From contig PUFA01000223.1 in NCBI GenBank assembly GCA_003508835.1, forward strand, positions 558,001-622,000: a stretch of 64,000 nt of DNA, given 5' to 3'. A program made the translations under genes and the position numbers. Position 1 is the stretch's first letter. Each line of letters starts with the position of its first letter. The notes under the pieces were generated by a model. That model was not told the DNA's origin. It made no database searches and saw only the letters and a list, made by a program, of their open reading frames with translations. Origin of the DNA: Eonycteris spelaea. Lineage: Eukaryota; Chordata; Mammalia; Chiroptera; Pteropodidae. This document shows positions 21,501 to 33,855 of this stretch, one piece after another.

Positions 21501-23560
21501 CGGCGGGGTAGGGGAGCTGGTCCTGCACCGCCGGGCCGGGACCCTGTGCGGGGTGAGGTGGCCAAGCAGGCGCGCGCCCGTGGCGGTCTGACGGGCTGGC
21601 GGTCCGCGGAGCTGCACGTGGACGATGCGGTGCGCGCGCACGTGAGGCGCTCTTCTCACGGCCTTGTGGAGCCGAATCTCCCGCGTGGGGCAGAGGCGGC
21701 CGAGGCCGGCCAGGCATTCTCCCCACCGCGTCGGGTGCTGGGCGCTGGGCTCACCCAGCCTCTCGCTCAGCGTCTGCCGCTGAGTAAGATGATCCTGCTC
21801 TCACGGCCCCCAGGGCGAGTCAAGCGTCCCTCCCACATGGGGACGCCTTTCCCAGGACAGGACAGTGATGATGTGGCAGCCGCCTCGCAGCTCCTCGGCC
21901 ACCGGGACGAGCCTCTCGTCCCCTCTGTGGCCCCAGGATCGGTTGTCCCAGCCGCTTCTTCACCCACATGTGTCCTCTTGTGTGACTGTTCCCACAGCTG
22001 CCAAGGTGGTCCCGCTGGGACAGTGTCCCCTGGGCACACGGTCCCCACAGGGCACAGGTGGTGCCCAGGTGCCCCTGCTGGCTAGCGCCAATGCCCTGGC
22101 CTGTGAGTGCTGGCTCTTTGGGGTTCACATGCCCCCTTTGCTAGAGAAGTGCCCATGGCCACACAGGAGTCCCTTGACACCCCACTGACAGGCAGTGGTG
22201 GCTCTGACTACTGGGGTTGAGAGGACCCCGAAAGTCCCCTCTCCCGCCTCCAGGCAGAGCCAGGTCTGTGGTGGGGTTCGTGCTCCCTGCTCGCTTCCAG
22301 GGGTCGGCTGCAGGTGACTCCAGCTGAGCCACCTCCCTGGTTTCTGCCCCTGCTGCTCCCCTCGGTCCCCTTCCGCTGGCCCTACCCCCACAGGTTACTC
22401 CACCCAAACCCCTGCCTCAGGCTCTGCTTCCCGGGACCCCAACTCAGCATAACCCCCATGCCTCCTTCTGGGCAGTCCCGCAAGCATAGGACATTCTACC
22501 CTGAGCCCCCTTTCATTTTGCTGTCCCCTGTCCCCTGTCCTTCCTAAATAGCCCTCAGAGATCAGCCTGTCTTGAGGGACCTGTCTCTGGTTTTCCTAAG
22601 TCTCAAGACCATTCCAGGGCCAAGCTGGGGGCCGGGCCCACAAACTCTTTTCCAGAAGGGCCCAGAGTCTGGTGCAGCTTGGGACGTCCACTCCGCCTTG
22701 CCCTGGCCCTCAGCAGGTCCAGCTCCTCCAGCACCATGCAGTCCAGGAGTGAGCCCAGCTGGCGACGACACACTCCTGGTCTCCTGGCGCCATCCCCTGC
22801 CCTCAGGTGAGGTGACACAGGGCTGGCATTTACCGGAGCAGTCTCGTTGCTGTCACCTGTTTCACTTCGCTTGAACTGTCACCTTCAAGCCCTTTTCTCC
22901 AGGTGAATTTGCTTTTCTGAGGCTGGATGGATGGTGTCATCCAGCGTGGCCAGTTTGTGACAGGTGCCGTGCCATGCCCCTCCTCTAGGGAGTGGGAAGA
23001 GGCGAGGGCGTTAAGGGCCAGCACCAGGCAGGCCGAGTGCTCACAGGGAGCACTCCCAGCATAGCACCTGTCGGGGGGATCTCTGGGCCCTCCCCCCACC
23101 CCACCCCCTGGTCTCCCTCAGACACACACATCTTGGTGTGTCCTCGGCGAGCCTCAGAAATGTGCCAGGACAAGCACTCCAGGCAGACTTTTATCGCCCT
23201 CTGGGCCGTCTGGGGAGATTGCAAACGCTGCGCCTGTGACCTTGGACTATTTCCATGGTTTTCAACAAGATGGCCCTGGGCGGAGAGGGGATCAGGGACC
23301 CAGCTGTGGACGGTCCGGCTGAGCGCCGAGGGCTGCGGCCCCACCCGCAGCTGTTCCTGCCAGAGAGCCAGCTGCCCCCTCGCCGTTTGTGGGTGGACCT
23401 TTAGTGATGCACTGTTTTTATGGTCAGGACTGTGATTCGTATGTAGGTGACGTAGAGAGATCGCACACAGGATGGAAATCCAGGGAGACCTGGATTCCAG
23501 CTGAGCCTGTCACCCATGAGCCTGTCACCTGGGATTGGAAAAGGGGGAAGATGGGAACTG
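18592..23560 (+). other. LRRFIP1: LRRFIP1 intron 1A, first part: GC-rich, mostly unique
   Basis: No exon is recognised. The CpG island tails off to about 18890. A short poly(A) run lies at about 19959-19972. A CpG-richer patch at 21340-21650 has no associated exon that I can support. Long open frames on both strands are explained by the low stop-codon frequency of GC-rich DNA. Otherwise nothing is recognised. Confidence 0.55.
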
Positions 23561-23574
23561 AGGTGGCTTATAAG

Positions 23575-23740
23575 GCTTGACAGTGTGCCAGATGCTTCCA
23601 GAAGCTTCACTCTCATCATTAACCCCCATCAGAAGAGTTTAGAGTAGATGTGTTTTCCTTGGAGAAACAGGCTCAGAGATGCTAAGTGACACGCCTAAGT
23701 TCACCTAGGAACTCAGAGGTACCAGTTCATCATCCGGGCT
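23575..23740 (-). repeat. MIR element, antisense
   Basis: The text 'gacagtgtgccagatgcttc', then 'gagaaacaggctcagagatg' and 'ctaagtgacacgcctaagtt', is the reverse complement of a MIR with its 3' half present. Confidence 0.65.
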
Positions 23741-23984
23741 GCTTCCGGGACCAGTTTTTTTGCTCCCCCCAAGGCCCCGTTCCAGGCCTTTCCCTGCAGT
23801 CACGCCGACCTGCTTCTCAGCTCCGGGACTGTCGTCCCCACTGACCTCTGAGCCCTCACGTGTAGCTCTTCACAGGACAGGTCCATGGTCTCCCCTGCCT
23901 TACTGTGTTTCTCATCTTTTTTTCATTCTCTCGTCTTTTAAAAACGAGTTTTATTTAATTAAAGTAACATGTTTTTACCCTTGT

Positions 23985-24135
23985 CCCATATTCTCAGGCC
24001 GTCCTCCACAGAGCAGCTGGGCAGTCCTTTTAAAGTATGTCAGACCCTATGTCACCTCTCCGATGAGAACTCTCCAGCAGCTTCTCATGTCCCTCGGGCA
24101 AAGCCACATCCTTAACGGTCTTACAAAACCAACCA
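23985..24135 (+). repeat. L2 internal fragment
   Basis: The text 'gcagtccttttaaagtatgt', then 'accctatgtcacctctcc' and 'acatccttaacggtcttaca', resembles the L2 ORF2 3' region in the sense direction. Confidence 0.5.
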
Positions 24136-24349
24136 GTCTGTGGTTTTGCCACGTTTCTAAAGAAAGCACGTGTGCTTCGTATTGATTTTTATCGATGGTT
24201 TTAGGTACCATCTGCTGGCTTCCTGGTTCGGAAGACAAGGACTTGGTATTTGTGGGTCCAGCCCAGGCCATCTCCCCATTTTTCTTCCTCCTCGTCTTCA
24301 CTCCATAGTTTGCAATTTCAGGTTCAGTAAATAATCAAGAGGCAGAACG

Positions 24350-24490
24350 AGAGACTGGAAAAGAGTGTGGATGCTACAGGCAGATTCCCAGGCCCTGATC
24401 CCGACCCTGCCACTTACTCCGTGACCTCGAGCAAGTTTCTTAACGCTTGGTGCCCCAGCTCCCCCACACGTGAGACGAGGAAGCCCTGAG
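24350..24490 (+). repeat. MIR element, sense
   Basis: The text 'ctgccacttactccgtgacc' followed by 'gagcaagtttcttaacgctt' matches the conserved core of MIR in the plus orientation. Confidence 0.7.
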
Positions 24491-24492
24491 GG

Positions 24493-24540
24493 CACGCTCA
24501 CGCGGGGCACGCTCACGCGGGGCGCGCTCACGCGGGGCGC
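24493..24540. repeat. 15-bp GC-rich tandem repeat, 3 copies
   Basis: Units CACGCTCACGCGGGG at 24493-24507 and 24508-24522, and a one-base variant at 24523-24537. Confidence 0.85.
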
Positions 24541-24899
24541 TTTCGAGGGTGAGTGAGCTACTTTGCTTCCCTGAGGAGGGCTCGGGAGGATGGGCGACAC
24601 GCGGTGATGCAGGCGCCGTGACACCCCAGAGCTGACGGCAGAGCCCATGGGCGCCTGCCCATGCGTCTCTCCTCGCATGACTTTCTGCTTTTCCTGCAGT
24701 TAATTATTCGCATTTTCCCGATCGCTCTTTGGTCTACGTATGTATCACATCTCGTGCTCTGCACACTTCTCATCGGAACCCCTCACAAGGCTGCTTTCTA
24801 CGTGATGCAATGACTCAGATCATCCACCCACTCCATGTCTTCCCCTCGTGGATGACACCCCCGCAGGCCTCTGGCCGCTAGGCCCCGTCTGCTCGGGGG

Positions 24900-26000
24900 C
24901 TGTCGGTCTTCTGCCGCCATTCTGAGAATTCCTTCGGCCACTTTTCTGTCACTGTCGTCAAATCCCCATTTGCTGGACTCTCTCCTGTCTCCTTTCTTGG
25001 ATTGCTCTCTCATTTGGCTGGAACACACCCTGGAGTAGCCTTCTGAGGGAGAATGCCTTTTCTGCGTGCTTGCCTATCTGAAAACGTCTTTGTTCTCCCC
25101 TCATACTCGATGGCTAGTTTGTCTGAGTGTAGCGTTCTAGGTTAAAAATCGATTGTCAAAGAATGGCAGAGAGTTCTATGTGTTCTTTGAAATGACCTCC
25201 AGCGCGTATCGTTAACTGAAAAGGCGACGGCAGAAACTGAAAATAGCGAGCTGCCCCCACGTGAGGAAGGCTCGGACCTGCCGGCGTCTGGGGACACACC
25301 GGCCGAGCGTGGCAAGGAGTGCGGGCGTGAGCCGAGTCCTCACCTGTCACTTGTCACGCTCTTGGCGTTTGGACCATGTGACAGTACTACCTATTCAAAA
25401 AACATGCCGCTATCAGAGAAGTGGAATTAGGAACTGTTTTCCAGCCTATTTTAAGGGATTTTGTTTCCCATTTCCTTCCAGCTTTCAGAATTGCTTTGAG
25501 AATTTTTGATGCCTTATATCTTCAGCATTTGTAGAAAACTACTTTTAGGGTCTTCTTTTGATCCTCAGGATTTGTTTTTTTTTTTTTTTTTGCCATTTTT
25601 TGAGGATTTTGGGTTCATCCATTTGGAAAATATATCCAACGTTTCTGGGAAATTTTCCGACTCTTCCCCTCCCCATCATTTTCTCCATTCTCGTTCACGG
25701 GGTGTCCTGTCGTCGGGGATCACCCCCTTTTCATTCTCATTTTATAGCGTTTTGCCTTTGGTCGATACTCAGCAGGAGGTTGGGTAACGTTATCTGCCAC
25801 TTCTACGAAGCCCATCTGTCCCGTATGGAATTTCTAAGAGGGTTTTTTGCTGCTGTTTGTCCTTTGTTCCTTTTAATCGCACTCACGCAGTGTCTTTTCT
25901 TGTCATTCTAAGGGTGTTTTTGTTTTCCCCCTGCTGCATTATGGTCCGTTTCTTTTTGTTCCTTGTTTTGATCTACTTCTTTTGTCTTGGAGCCTTTCCC
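24900..26000 (-). other. T-rich block, possibly decayed LINE sequence
   Basis: This block is AT-richer than its surroundings, with T-runs (for example at about 25567-25590). Phrases such as 'gtttgtctgagtgtagcgtt' and 'ctaggttaaaaatcgattgt' are reminiscent of antisense L1. The resemblance is weak and no reading frame survives. Confidence 0.3.
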
Positions 26001-26539
26001 AGATGCGTGGCGATCCTCGGCTGTCCATTCGGACATGAGAATGAGGCACTAAAAAACTATGAAAACAATTTGAGCAAAGGCCGGAGAGGAGATGGTAAAA
26101 GATATGACCAGGACACCGCTGGAGGTGCATTTGGGTGGCCAGCACCAGACGTTAAGTCGTCCCTTGGGGCACCGGCGCCCAGCCTGGCTCTGAGCCCACA
26201 TCTCCCATTTTCCAGGCCCTTCACCACAGTGTCGGTGTTGGAAGGAAATGTTGCTTAATGCTGACAAGCCGAACGTCTCCAATGAGATGCCCGTCAAGTT
26301 TTGTTTTTGAGTCAGGAGGTGGTACAGATTGAGGAGAAGATTAACAATGAACCTGAGACTTATTATTAATTACGAATAATTAATCTCTAATATCCAGATT
26401 GCCCAAACAAGAGAACTGGTCATCACGGTATTCTTTACTGAGAGTGGGAAAGAATGTCAAATTAGGTGACATTCTTTCAAATAAGGGGCGGTGGCAGTGG
26501 CGGGACTTCCCGTGACGGGGAACGCGCCACCTCCATGCT

Positions 26540-26695
26540 GTGCGCGTGGTGGTCACTCGCCCCGTGTGGCTGCTGCGCACCCGACTGAAATGTGGCCGGC
26601 ACAACAGAGGAACTGCGTTGTCGGCTTTATATACTTTTTACTCCTTTACGTTTAAAGAGCCGCCTGCGGCTAGCAGCCACGTTTTGGACGGCACA
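26540..26695. mobile_element. hAT (MER-type) DNA transposon remnant
   Basis: The text 'gtgtggctgctgcgcacc', then 'gaaatgtggccggcacaac', 'aggaactg' and a right end 'cagccacgttttggacggca' match a widespread non-autonomous hAT family with internal 'gtggctagtggc' blocks. Several positions are T-to-C or A-to-G relative to my memory of the consensus. Confidence 0.6.
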
Positions 26696-28656
26696 GCCTC
26701 AGCGCAACGATGAACTCTTCGTTGACATACGTTGTGGTGGAGACGTGTCCCATGATGCCAAGTCGTTAGAGCCCATGTGGCCATACGGCACGCACGATCG
26801 GGCCTGGCAGAGGAGTGGAGTGGTGACATGGTGGCAGGCCGGAAGTGACCAGTGTGGGGAAATGTGTGGCTTCGCGGAAAGACCGCGGTCGCCTTGTTAA
26901 GCCGTGTGGCCGTAGACACGTCAGTTACCGCCCCTTTGCCCGTGAGGCAGGAATGACATTCCCGGGGAGCGCAGGCGGGCTGGGTGCCCTCTGAACGGTG
27001 GTGGCCCTCTGCCTCTGGTGGCCGCGTCCACCGCGAGGTGACAGCAGTGCAGCTCGACTGCTCAGGGTGTGCCTGGGGTCGGGGTGGCCCCTCCCTCATG
27101 AGACGAGAGGTGAGGGGGAGGGGACAGAAGAGGCAGGGGTCTGGGGGACAGGCCATCATCTCCTGTGCGTGAGGCGGACGCAGACGGCCCTCGGCCCTGT
27201 TGCGTAGACCTCTGAGCGAAGGTGCCGCGGCCGCTGTGATCAAGCACGTGCGTATCTCTGGCGCCGGACCCCGTGGCCCGGTTTCTCATCCTTCGGAGCA
27301 GGTGCAGAGCTGACCGCCGAGGCAGAAAGGACCCTCCGCTCTCAGCGGCGTTCGGCTTCTGGGTCTGGCGTGTCGGAGTCAACAGTGAGATGCCGCCGGG
27401 TCTTTCGGGAGGCTTCATCCTCGGAAGCCAAGGCTGGTGCCTCGTGTCGACCTCCTGGAGATATGGCCAGTCAGCCGGGAGCTTCTCCAGGCCGCGCCCT
27501 GTTTACCTCTGGTCTTATCCGTCCTCTCAGAAAATACTAAGTTACCTGCCTGATTGACGCCGTGTCTGGAGCCTGGTCCAGAGGGGCATGGCCGCACGTG
27601 GCTTGGTGCCGAAGTGGTGGCCGCACGGCCTTCAGCTCTCCACTCCTTCTGTGTCAGAGTTTCTCTCTGTCCCGGCGCTTGGACATTCAGGCCAGAGAAT
27701 TCCCCGGCGTGGCGGACTGTCCAGTACATGGCGGGCCGTTTACAGCACCTCTGGCGTCCAACCAGCACGTCTCCAGACCCCGACAGAGACCCCAGGGGCA
27801 GCATGGCCCAGGGACAGCCTTGTCCTCATGTTCCCACCACTCGGGTTTGAGCCTCAAGCTCGGAACGCCGGCCTCAGCCCCAGAAACCGGGGCCCTTTCT
27901 GTCCGCTCCCGCCCGTGGACAAGGCTGCTCTCCAGAAGGACAAACGGCACGGGCGGACCCACCGCCATCTTCCCTGGAGTCGCCCCACTTAACCCTCCTG
28001 GGAGTACGGAGGCGGGGCCCGCGTGCCCGAGACCCCCCTGTGGGCAGGTCGCGGGACGCCATGCAGACCCGGGAGCCGGGCGTTGGCGCAGGCTTCGCCG
28101 CGTTGCAGACCATGCTGCAGGCGGTGGTGGAGGTGACGGGGGCGGGGGCGGGGACCCCGGACGGCAGGCACCGCAGTGACGTCCTGCGGGCTCTGTGGAA
28201 GGCGGTCGGCATGGAGGTGGGGCTGCTGAGAGGTGGTCTTTGGGTGGCATCCTGTGAGGCCACGTGGCTCCTCTCTGCCCGGGAGGGAGACCCCTTGCCC
28301 CGGGATTGTGAGTGTGTTTGAGGCCAGCGGCGAGTGTCGGGCCTGATGGGGCCGGGCGGGCGCGATGGTGTGACACACTTGCCTTTCTCTCTGGGAAAAG
28401 GCCCAGGCCGGACGGCACAGGTGTGCTCCAGGGACGGCAGGTGGGCGATGGCATCGCGTGGCCGCAGGGTCGGTGCTGCTGAGAGCCACCTCCGCCCGTG
28501 GCTGCGGGGTCGGTGTTTTCAGCCGGCGGGGGTCGGGTCCCCATGCCGCCCGCGGGCTCTGCCTGGTCCCTGCTGCCTTCACACCAGGCGTCAGCAGGAC
28601 GCTGGCCGGGGACAGTGCTGCCGGGCACTGCTTGGCTGCGGAGCTAGGCACTTCTA

Positions 28657-28725
28657 CCTACACCCCACCATCCGCCTGTACCCCGCCATCCACCTGCACC
28701 CCACCATCCGCCTGCACCCCGCCAC
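28657..28725. repeat. 18-bp tandem repeat, 3.8 copies
   Basis: Units of the type CCTGCACCCCACCATCCG at 28657-28674, 28675-28692 and 28693-28710, plus a 15-bp partial copy. Confidence 0.85.
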
Positions 28726-30840
28726 TGCCCGTAACCCCTGGGGTGGCATTTCTTTAGCCACCCACTGGCCGGGAGAGGGGAGCAGCCTTGGAGAAGCTTC
28801 AGGCCAGCAGGTGGCCAAGCCCAGACTGGTGCTTCTGTCCCCTGAAGACCCTGAAGGGCAGGGAGCCCATCGTTCGCTGAGAGCCAGAGGGCCACTGTGG
28901 CCGGCGGGACCTGGCCGCACCTGCCGGTGTCACCTGCTCGCTGGAAAGCCCAGCAATGCTGCGGGCGGAGGGACGGGGCAGACGCCCACCTTGGCCTCAG
29001 CAGTGGGACTGGGGGCCCCATGAGAAGGGGGCTGCATGCAGGCAGCAGCAGGACCCGTGACAGCGCACCCCCACGGCATTCACAGTGTCCCCACGTCTCC
29101 CGCAAGGCACACCGCTTTCTCCGCTCACAGCTGAACGTCCTAAAACGGACCCCGGCCCTCGGTCCTACGCAGGACCCGCTGCAGCCCGGGCGTCCGGCCC
29201 CTGCAGGCCGCCGTTCCGCAGAAGGTGGCTGCAGCCTGCTTTCCCCATCCCCCCGTTCCCAGCGGGAGAGCCTGAGTAGCAGCCGCAGCCCCGGGCACAC
29301 GGCCCCAGGGGCCTGCGTCCCGCACCCTTGGGCTCCCGTGATGGACGGGAGGACAGTTTCCTCGTCATGTGCTGGTGTCACGGTCCCCTCGGGGGGGAGA
29401 TGGTGCCTCGTCTTCGTGGCTCACCCGCCCTGACCAGCAAACACTCAGCTTGAGGACTCCTCTCGGTTCCCTGCACCGTGTTTACCTGGGTTTTGGGGTT
29501 TTTTTGTGAAAAGTGTCACAACTTTAAAGTAGTTTTTCTTTCCTAAACATCTCTCGCTTCATAGAGCGGGCAGTGACCGGGCGTAGCAGGCGGGGGCCTG
29601 GCGGTGTCGTGAGCGGTATTCTGTGCCCCCCAATGGCTTGACTTTAAACACAGCTTGCACGGGAGAGTGTGACAGGTAAATCGTGACCTATAATCAACAT
29701 CGCAGGTGGTGTGGTTAGAATTGACTCTGTCCATACGGTTTCGTGTGCAGCTTTTGTCCCTTTGATGAACCCCTAGTCCTCGAGAGGGCTTGTGGGCATC
29801 GCGTCCGGTGGCCCCGGCCCTCGCTGTGTTCGCGTGGACAGTTCGTTGCTTCGTGACCTTTGCTGTTTCTCCTCACTGTGGGGGTGCGGGCTGGGCCTCT
29901 GGGTGCCACTGTCACCTTGGGGTGTTCCGCTCGCCGCGGTGGACGTGCACGCTGGCGCTTCACCCATCTTCCCCTCCCCCTCTCCCCACCTGAGCCACGG
30001 AAAGGGGCGCGCTCCAGGGCACCCGTGGGTGCAGCCCAGAGGGGCCACGCCCCCGAGGTGTGCTCAGGAGGGCAAGTCCGCCCACCCGTTTCCTGGAGGG
30101 GCTGAGGGAGGCTGAATAGCGGATCGTTGTTCGAATGATGGGCTCATGGGATGAACAGGAAGATACCGGCGGGATCTGCTTCACGCGCCTGACGGAGCAT
30201 CCGTCCCCGCGGCTACCAGCTGCCCTCGCATCGGGCTCCCCGTTCTGCATTTCACACGTTTCCGTCCGAATTCTTCTTGCTTTAGCGTTGCTGTTGGAAG
30301 CCAGCGTGGCATCCGCGGGAGAGGCGCGGTCACGGCGTGCAGCAGACACCGTCATGGGTCGGGGGCGTCACAGCAGCGGGCAGAGGCCCCGGGGACCTGT
30401 TCGCTGGTCCCTGACACGGCACGTGGGCCAGGGCCGCAGATGGGGGAGGGCGCCGGGCAGGCTGCCCTGGCCGACACGACGGCCTCTGTGCAAAGCGGGG
30501 AGGAGGGCAAGGCCCAGCGACAGGGGCCGGGCGGGGAGGGTGGCGTGGGGGGGGGCGCCCCCACCTCCCACGGCCCTGCGGCTGGGCGGGGCAGCAGAGC
30601 CCTGCGTGGCCAGGCACGGTGGCCGTGAGGGGACCCTGGGGGACGTCCTTTGTGTTCTGCTGGGCTCTCCCGGTCCCGGCCTTCGGCCATCATAGCCGAG
30701 ATAGAGACGCGTTTTGCCTTCTTTACCTCGTCAGGGCTCTTGCAGGACACGCTGGGCTCCTGGCGAGACGGCGTTGCAGCCGAGAACTCACTCTTCCCTC
30801 TGCCGTCCCGGAACGCCGAGGGCTGCCTCCGGCCACCGCC

Positions 30841-31174
30841 GCGTGGGGACCCGAGGGCCAGGCCGCGTGGGGACCCGAGGGCGAGGCCGCGTGGGGACCC
30901 GAGGGCCAGGCCGCGTGGGGACCTAGGGCCAGGCCGCGTGGGGACCCGAGGGCCAGGCCGCGTGGGGACCCGAGAGCGAGGCCGCGTGGGGACCCGAGGG
31001 CCAGGCCGCGTGGGGACCCGAGGGCCAGGCCGCGTGGGGACCGAGGGCCAGGCCGCGTGGGGACCCGAGGGCCAGGCCGCGTGGGGACCGAGGGCCAGGC
31101 CGCGTGGGGACCGAGGGCCAGGCCGCGTGGGGACCGAGGGCCAGGCCGCGTGGGGACCGAGGGCCAGGCCGCGT
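30841..31174. repeat. Minisatellite, 14 copies of a 23/24-bp unit
   Basis: The unit begins GCGTGGGGACCCGAGGG and ends CCAGGCC. Eight copies are 24 bp (1-3, 5-8 and 10); copies 4, 9 and 11-14 are 23 bp, all but copy 4 by loss of one C in GACCCGA. Copy 4 (30913-30935) has its own variant, and copies 2 and 6 share a C-to-G change. The 24-bp units keep frames open on both strands, which explains the long repetitive open frames here. Confidence 0.95.
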
Positions 31175-33574
31175 CTCCACCTCTCACTCATCGCTTGCTT
31201 TGTTTCACTGTCCGCGCGTGGGGTTCTGGCGTTACCCGGCTCTGCTCCCGCGTCCGAGTCACGTGGGAGTGACCCGGGGCGTCTCCCTGGCGGGGGCGGA
31301 GGCGGGTGGCCGCGGACTCAGGCGCGTGCGTCCTAGGAAAGCAGGGGACTGGAAACAGCCGTGGCTGCCCCCACGTCTCCCTGGCAGCTGCCGACTCTGT
31401 CCTGACACCCAGAGCAGCCCCTCTTCTTCTGTTTTGGGAACGTTCGTTTCCAAAAGGATGTGGCAGCTCCTCAGAGGGCGGTCGTTTACCCCAAGTGCTG
31501 ACCGTGGTGTAACGGACGCCGCCCGTTCGGAAGACCGAGAGGTCGATCCCACCCCTTACGGTGCTCGTCACGTGAGCGGGTCACGGAGCCTCCGCTTCCC
31601 CTCGCCTCTCTTGTCTTTGGGTGATGAGCAAGTGACACCCGTTTCTCTAGAAACCTCCCGTGCCGAGCAGCAGAGCGGGGGTGCGGTGGGGGTTGGAGCA
31701 TCGTGGCCTGGAGAGGGTCCCCTAAAGCAGGTTCTGTGAGGAGAAAGGAAAAGCACTAAAGTCAAGCAGTTTATTACCTGGACCTCATTTCTCAAATTCC
31801 CGAAAGGCTCACCTCTTCCCAGAACTGTTCTCTCTTCCTCCCTCCCGGCCCCGTAACGCTGTGAGCTGTCAGTCCTGTTTCCGCTGCCCCCAGGGTGTTC
31901 TCCGAGTGACAGACCGACAGCCTCGGGGAGGCCTCAGCTCACTGCCTCCGACACACGGCACGTCCGGGGTGCCGGGGCCCCGGGGTGCAGGGGCAGGAGC
32001 AGAGCTGGTCTGCGTGTCGGGGCCCCAGCCACAGACCGACCTGCTCCGGGCTTTGGGACGCACTGGCAGGTCCCTCTCCCCCAGCCCGGAGTCGGTGCTG
32101 TTCCGTGGGCTGCACTCGGCTGGGAACGTGGTCGTGTGAGGTGCAATGACCGGTCAGCTGGAGAGTGATCTCGATGTGTTTTTGGACTTTACTTTCTAAA
32201 AAGAAAACGGTGTTTTTCAGGCCGCTATTGATAGCGGGCCAGGACGGATTGTGACGATTCTCGCTTCTCCTTTCACTCCCCTGGCCGTCGCCCCCTCGTG
32301 CCCTCCGTGGTCCCGAACAGCCGTGGGGTCAGCATCGCTCTGTCCGCGTGGGCCCTGGGTTCTGTTGTCCATTTACCTGACCGTTCATTTACTCATTTCT
32401 TCTCTGATGAACAAACACCCCTGGGCCGCGTCCCGCAGGCAGCAGCGTGCCGGGGCCGTGAGATGCTGAGATGTGGTTCTCGCCTCACAGACCTGGCTTG
32501 CGGGTGTCCGTCCGCCCACCGGCTGCGCTTCGCTGCCCACCCTCGTGTGGGGACACAGCAGTGCAGCAGCCCCCACCTCTGGGGCCCTACAGAGAAGTGG
32601 GGGACAGGCAGCTCTGTGACTCGGCGCGCGGCAAACAGTGCTACAGACCAAAGTGGGGGATGGGGGGCTCGCCCCTGGGCCAGGGTGTCGGAGGACTTCC
32701 TGACGGGGCGATGTCCAGGCAGAGGAAGGGAGGTGCCAAGGCCGCAGGCTGAGCGCTGGCCTGGGCAGGGCGGCTGTGAACCCCAGAGCGACACCGCTCC
32801 GGCCCGGTCTCGGCCACTGTGAGGCCGGTGCTCCTGCTGGGGGCATGGGTGGCAGCGGGCACCTCTGAAGGAGGACTGACCGACTCCGGCCTGGGTTCTG
32901 AGAGCTTCTGCGTGATGCCGTGGGCGGCCCCCGGCACGGCCGCGCAGGTCTGCTGAGCCCCAGGCTCACCCTCCCACCGAGTCCGGCGTGCCCGGCCGTC
33001 CCCTGCTGCGTGAGGAGCAGGCGGGAGGGGGTGAGGGCGGACGCAGGGGACCGGGCTGCGTGCGGGCGCAGTGGCGCAGGGGGACAGGCGAGGGTCACGC
33101 ACCCGAGCGGAGCGTGGGGTGGCGAGAGGGGTCAGACGCCCCATGTGCATGGAGCCGGTGGGTTCGCGGGCAGACTGTGTGGGGGACGGGAGAGGCGACG
33201 CCAGACATGACCCCAGGGGTCACGCCCGGGCGGCTGGAAGCGTGGGTGTTGAGGTTTGACCTAAACCATTCTGGGAGCTGAATCGGTGTGTTTGGGGGGA
33301 CTCTGGTTGCCTCTCTTGGCAGCTCCGTCCCCACATGCCTCTCAGAGCGCTCACCGGGTCACCCCGGGCACGGATGACGGCTGACTCGTCGTCCCTAAGG
33401 TGAAGGCTGCAGTTAATTTCTGCAGCGCGGACCAAACTCTTCCCGCTGGAGCCTTTGAAAACTGAATTCCAACATAAAAGCTTTCAAGCACGCCCCAAAC
33501 TAGGGAGACCAGTGCAGGGAACACCCACACCAAGGGCTACTCTGTTGTCCCTGTGAATGAACCTGAGCTCTAGG

Positions 33575-33855
33575 GCAGTGCCGTCCAATGGAAATGTGAC
33601 GTGAGCCACAGGTATAATTTTACGTTGGCCACGTTAAGGAAAAAAGTAAAAAGAAGTCGGTGACATTAATTTTAAAAATATACTTGATGTGACTCAGCAT
33701 ATCCAAATAGCGCCATTGCAACACGTAGTGACACCGTAATTATGAGTGCGGCATCTCACGTTCTTTTATCACGCTAAACGCTCTGTATCGCACGTCCGTT
33801 CGGCAGTTCACCTGCTCAGTGCCCGTGTGGCTGCTCCGTGCCTTGGGCGGCACCG
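33575..33855 (+). mobile_element. Near full-length hAT non-autonomous element
   Basis: The left end CAGTGCCGTCCAATGG and the inverted right end (reverse complement GCGGTGCCGCCCAAGG) form imperfect terminal inverted repeats about 280 bp apart. The interior has 'gtgagccacaggtataattt' and 'aaaaaagtaaaaagaag.cgg', typical of a mammalian MER-type hAT element. Confidence 0.65.

Larger units (their letters stand above)
26700..33570 (+). other. LRRFIP1: LRRFIP1 intron 1A, GC-rich section with minisatellites
   Basis: No exon is confidently recognised. The section contains a CpG-rich patch with a YY1-like motif at 27960-28200, an 18-bp tandem repeat at 28657 and the main minisatellite at 30841. Few interspersed repeats are recognisable. 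Many overlapping open frames on both strands are attributable to GC richness and in-frame tandem repeats. Confidence 0.5.

Noticed and set aside
27687..28628. 313-codon open frame on the minus strand
   Set aside because: It is Pro/Ala/Arg-rich in GC-rich intron DNA with no domain. The only part of the region kept is the separate plus-strand CpG patch, as a low-confidence lead.
30841..31174. CRISPR-like regular repeat array
   Set aside because: The units are directly adjacent with no unique spacers, and the genome is mammalian, so it is a minisatellite.
30352..31336. Long repetitive open frames on both strands (GPHAAWPS and RARPRGDP periodicities)
   Set aside because: These are translations of the 24-bp minisatellite, whose length is a multiple of three. 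There is no start context, splice evidence or conservation signal.
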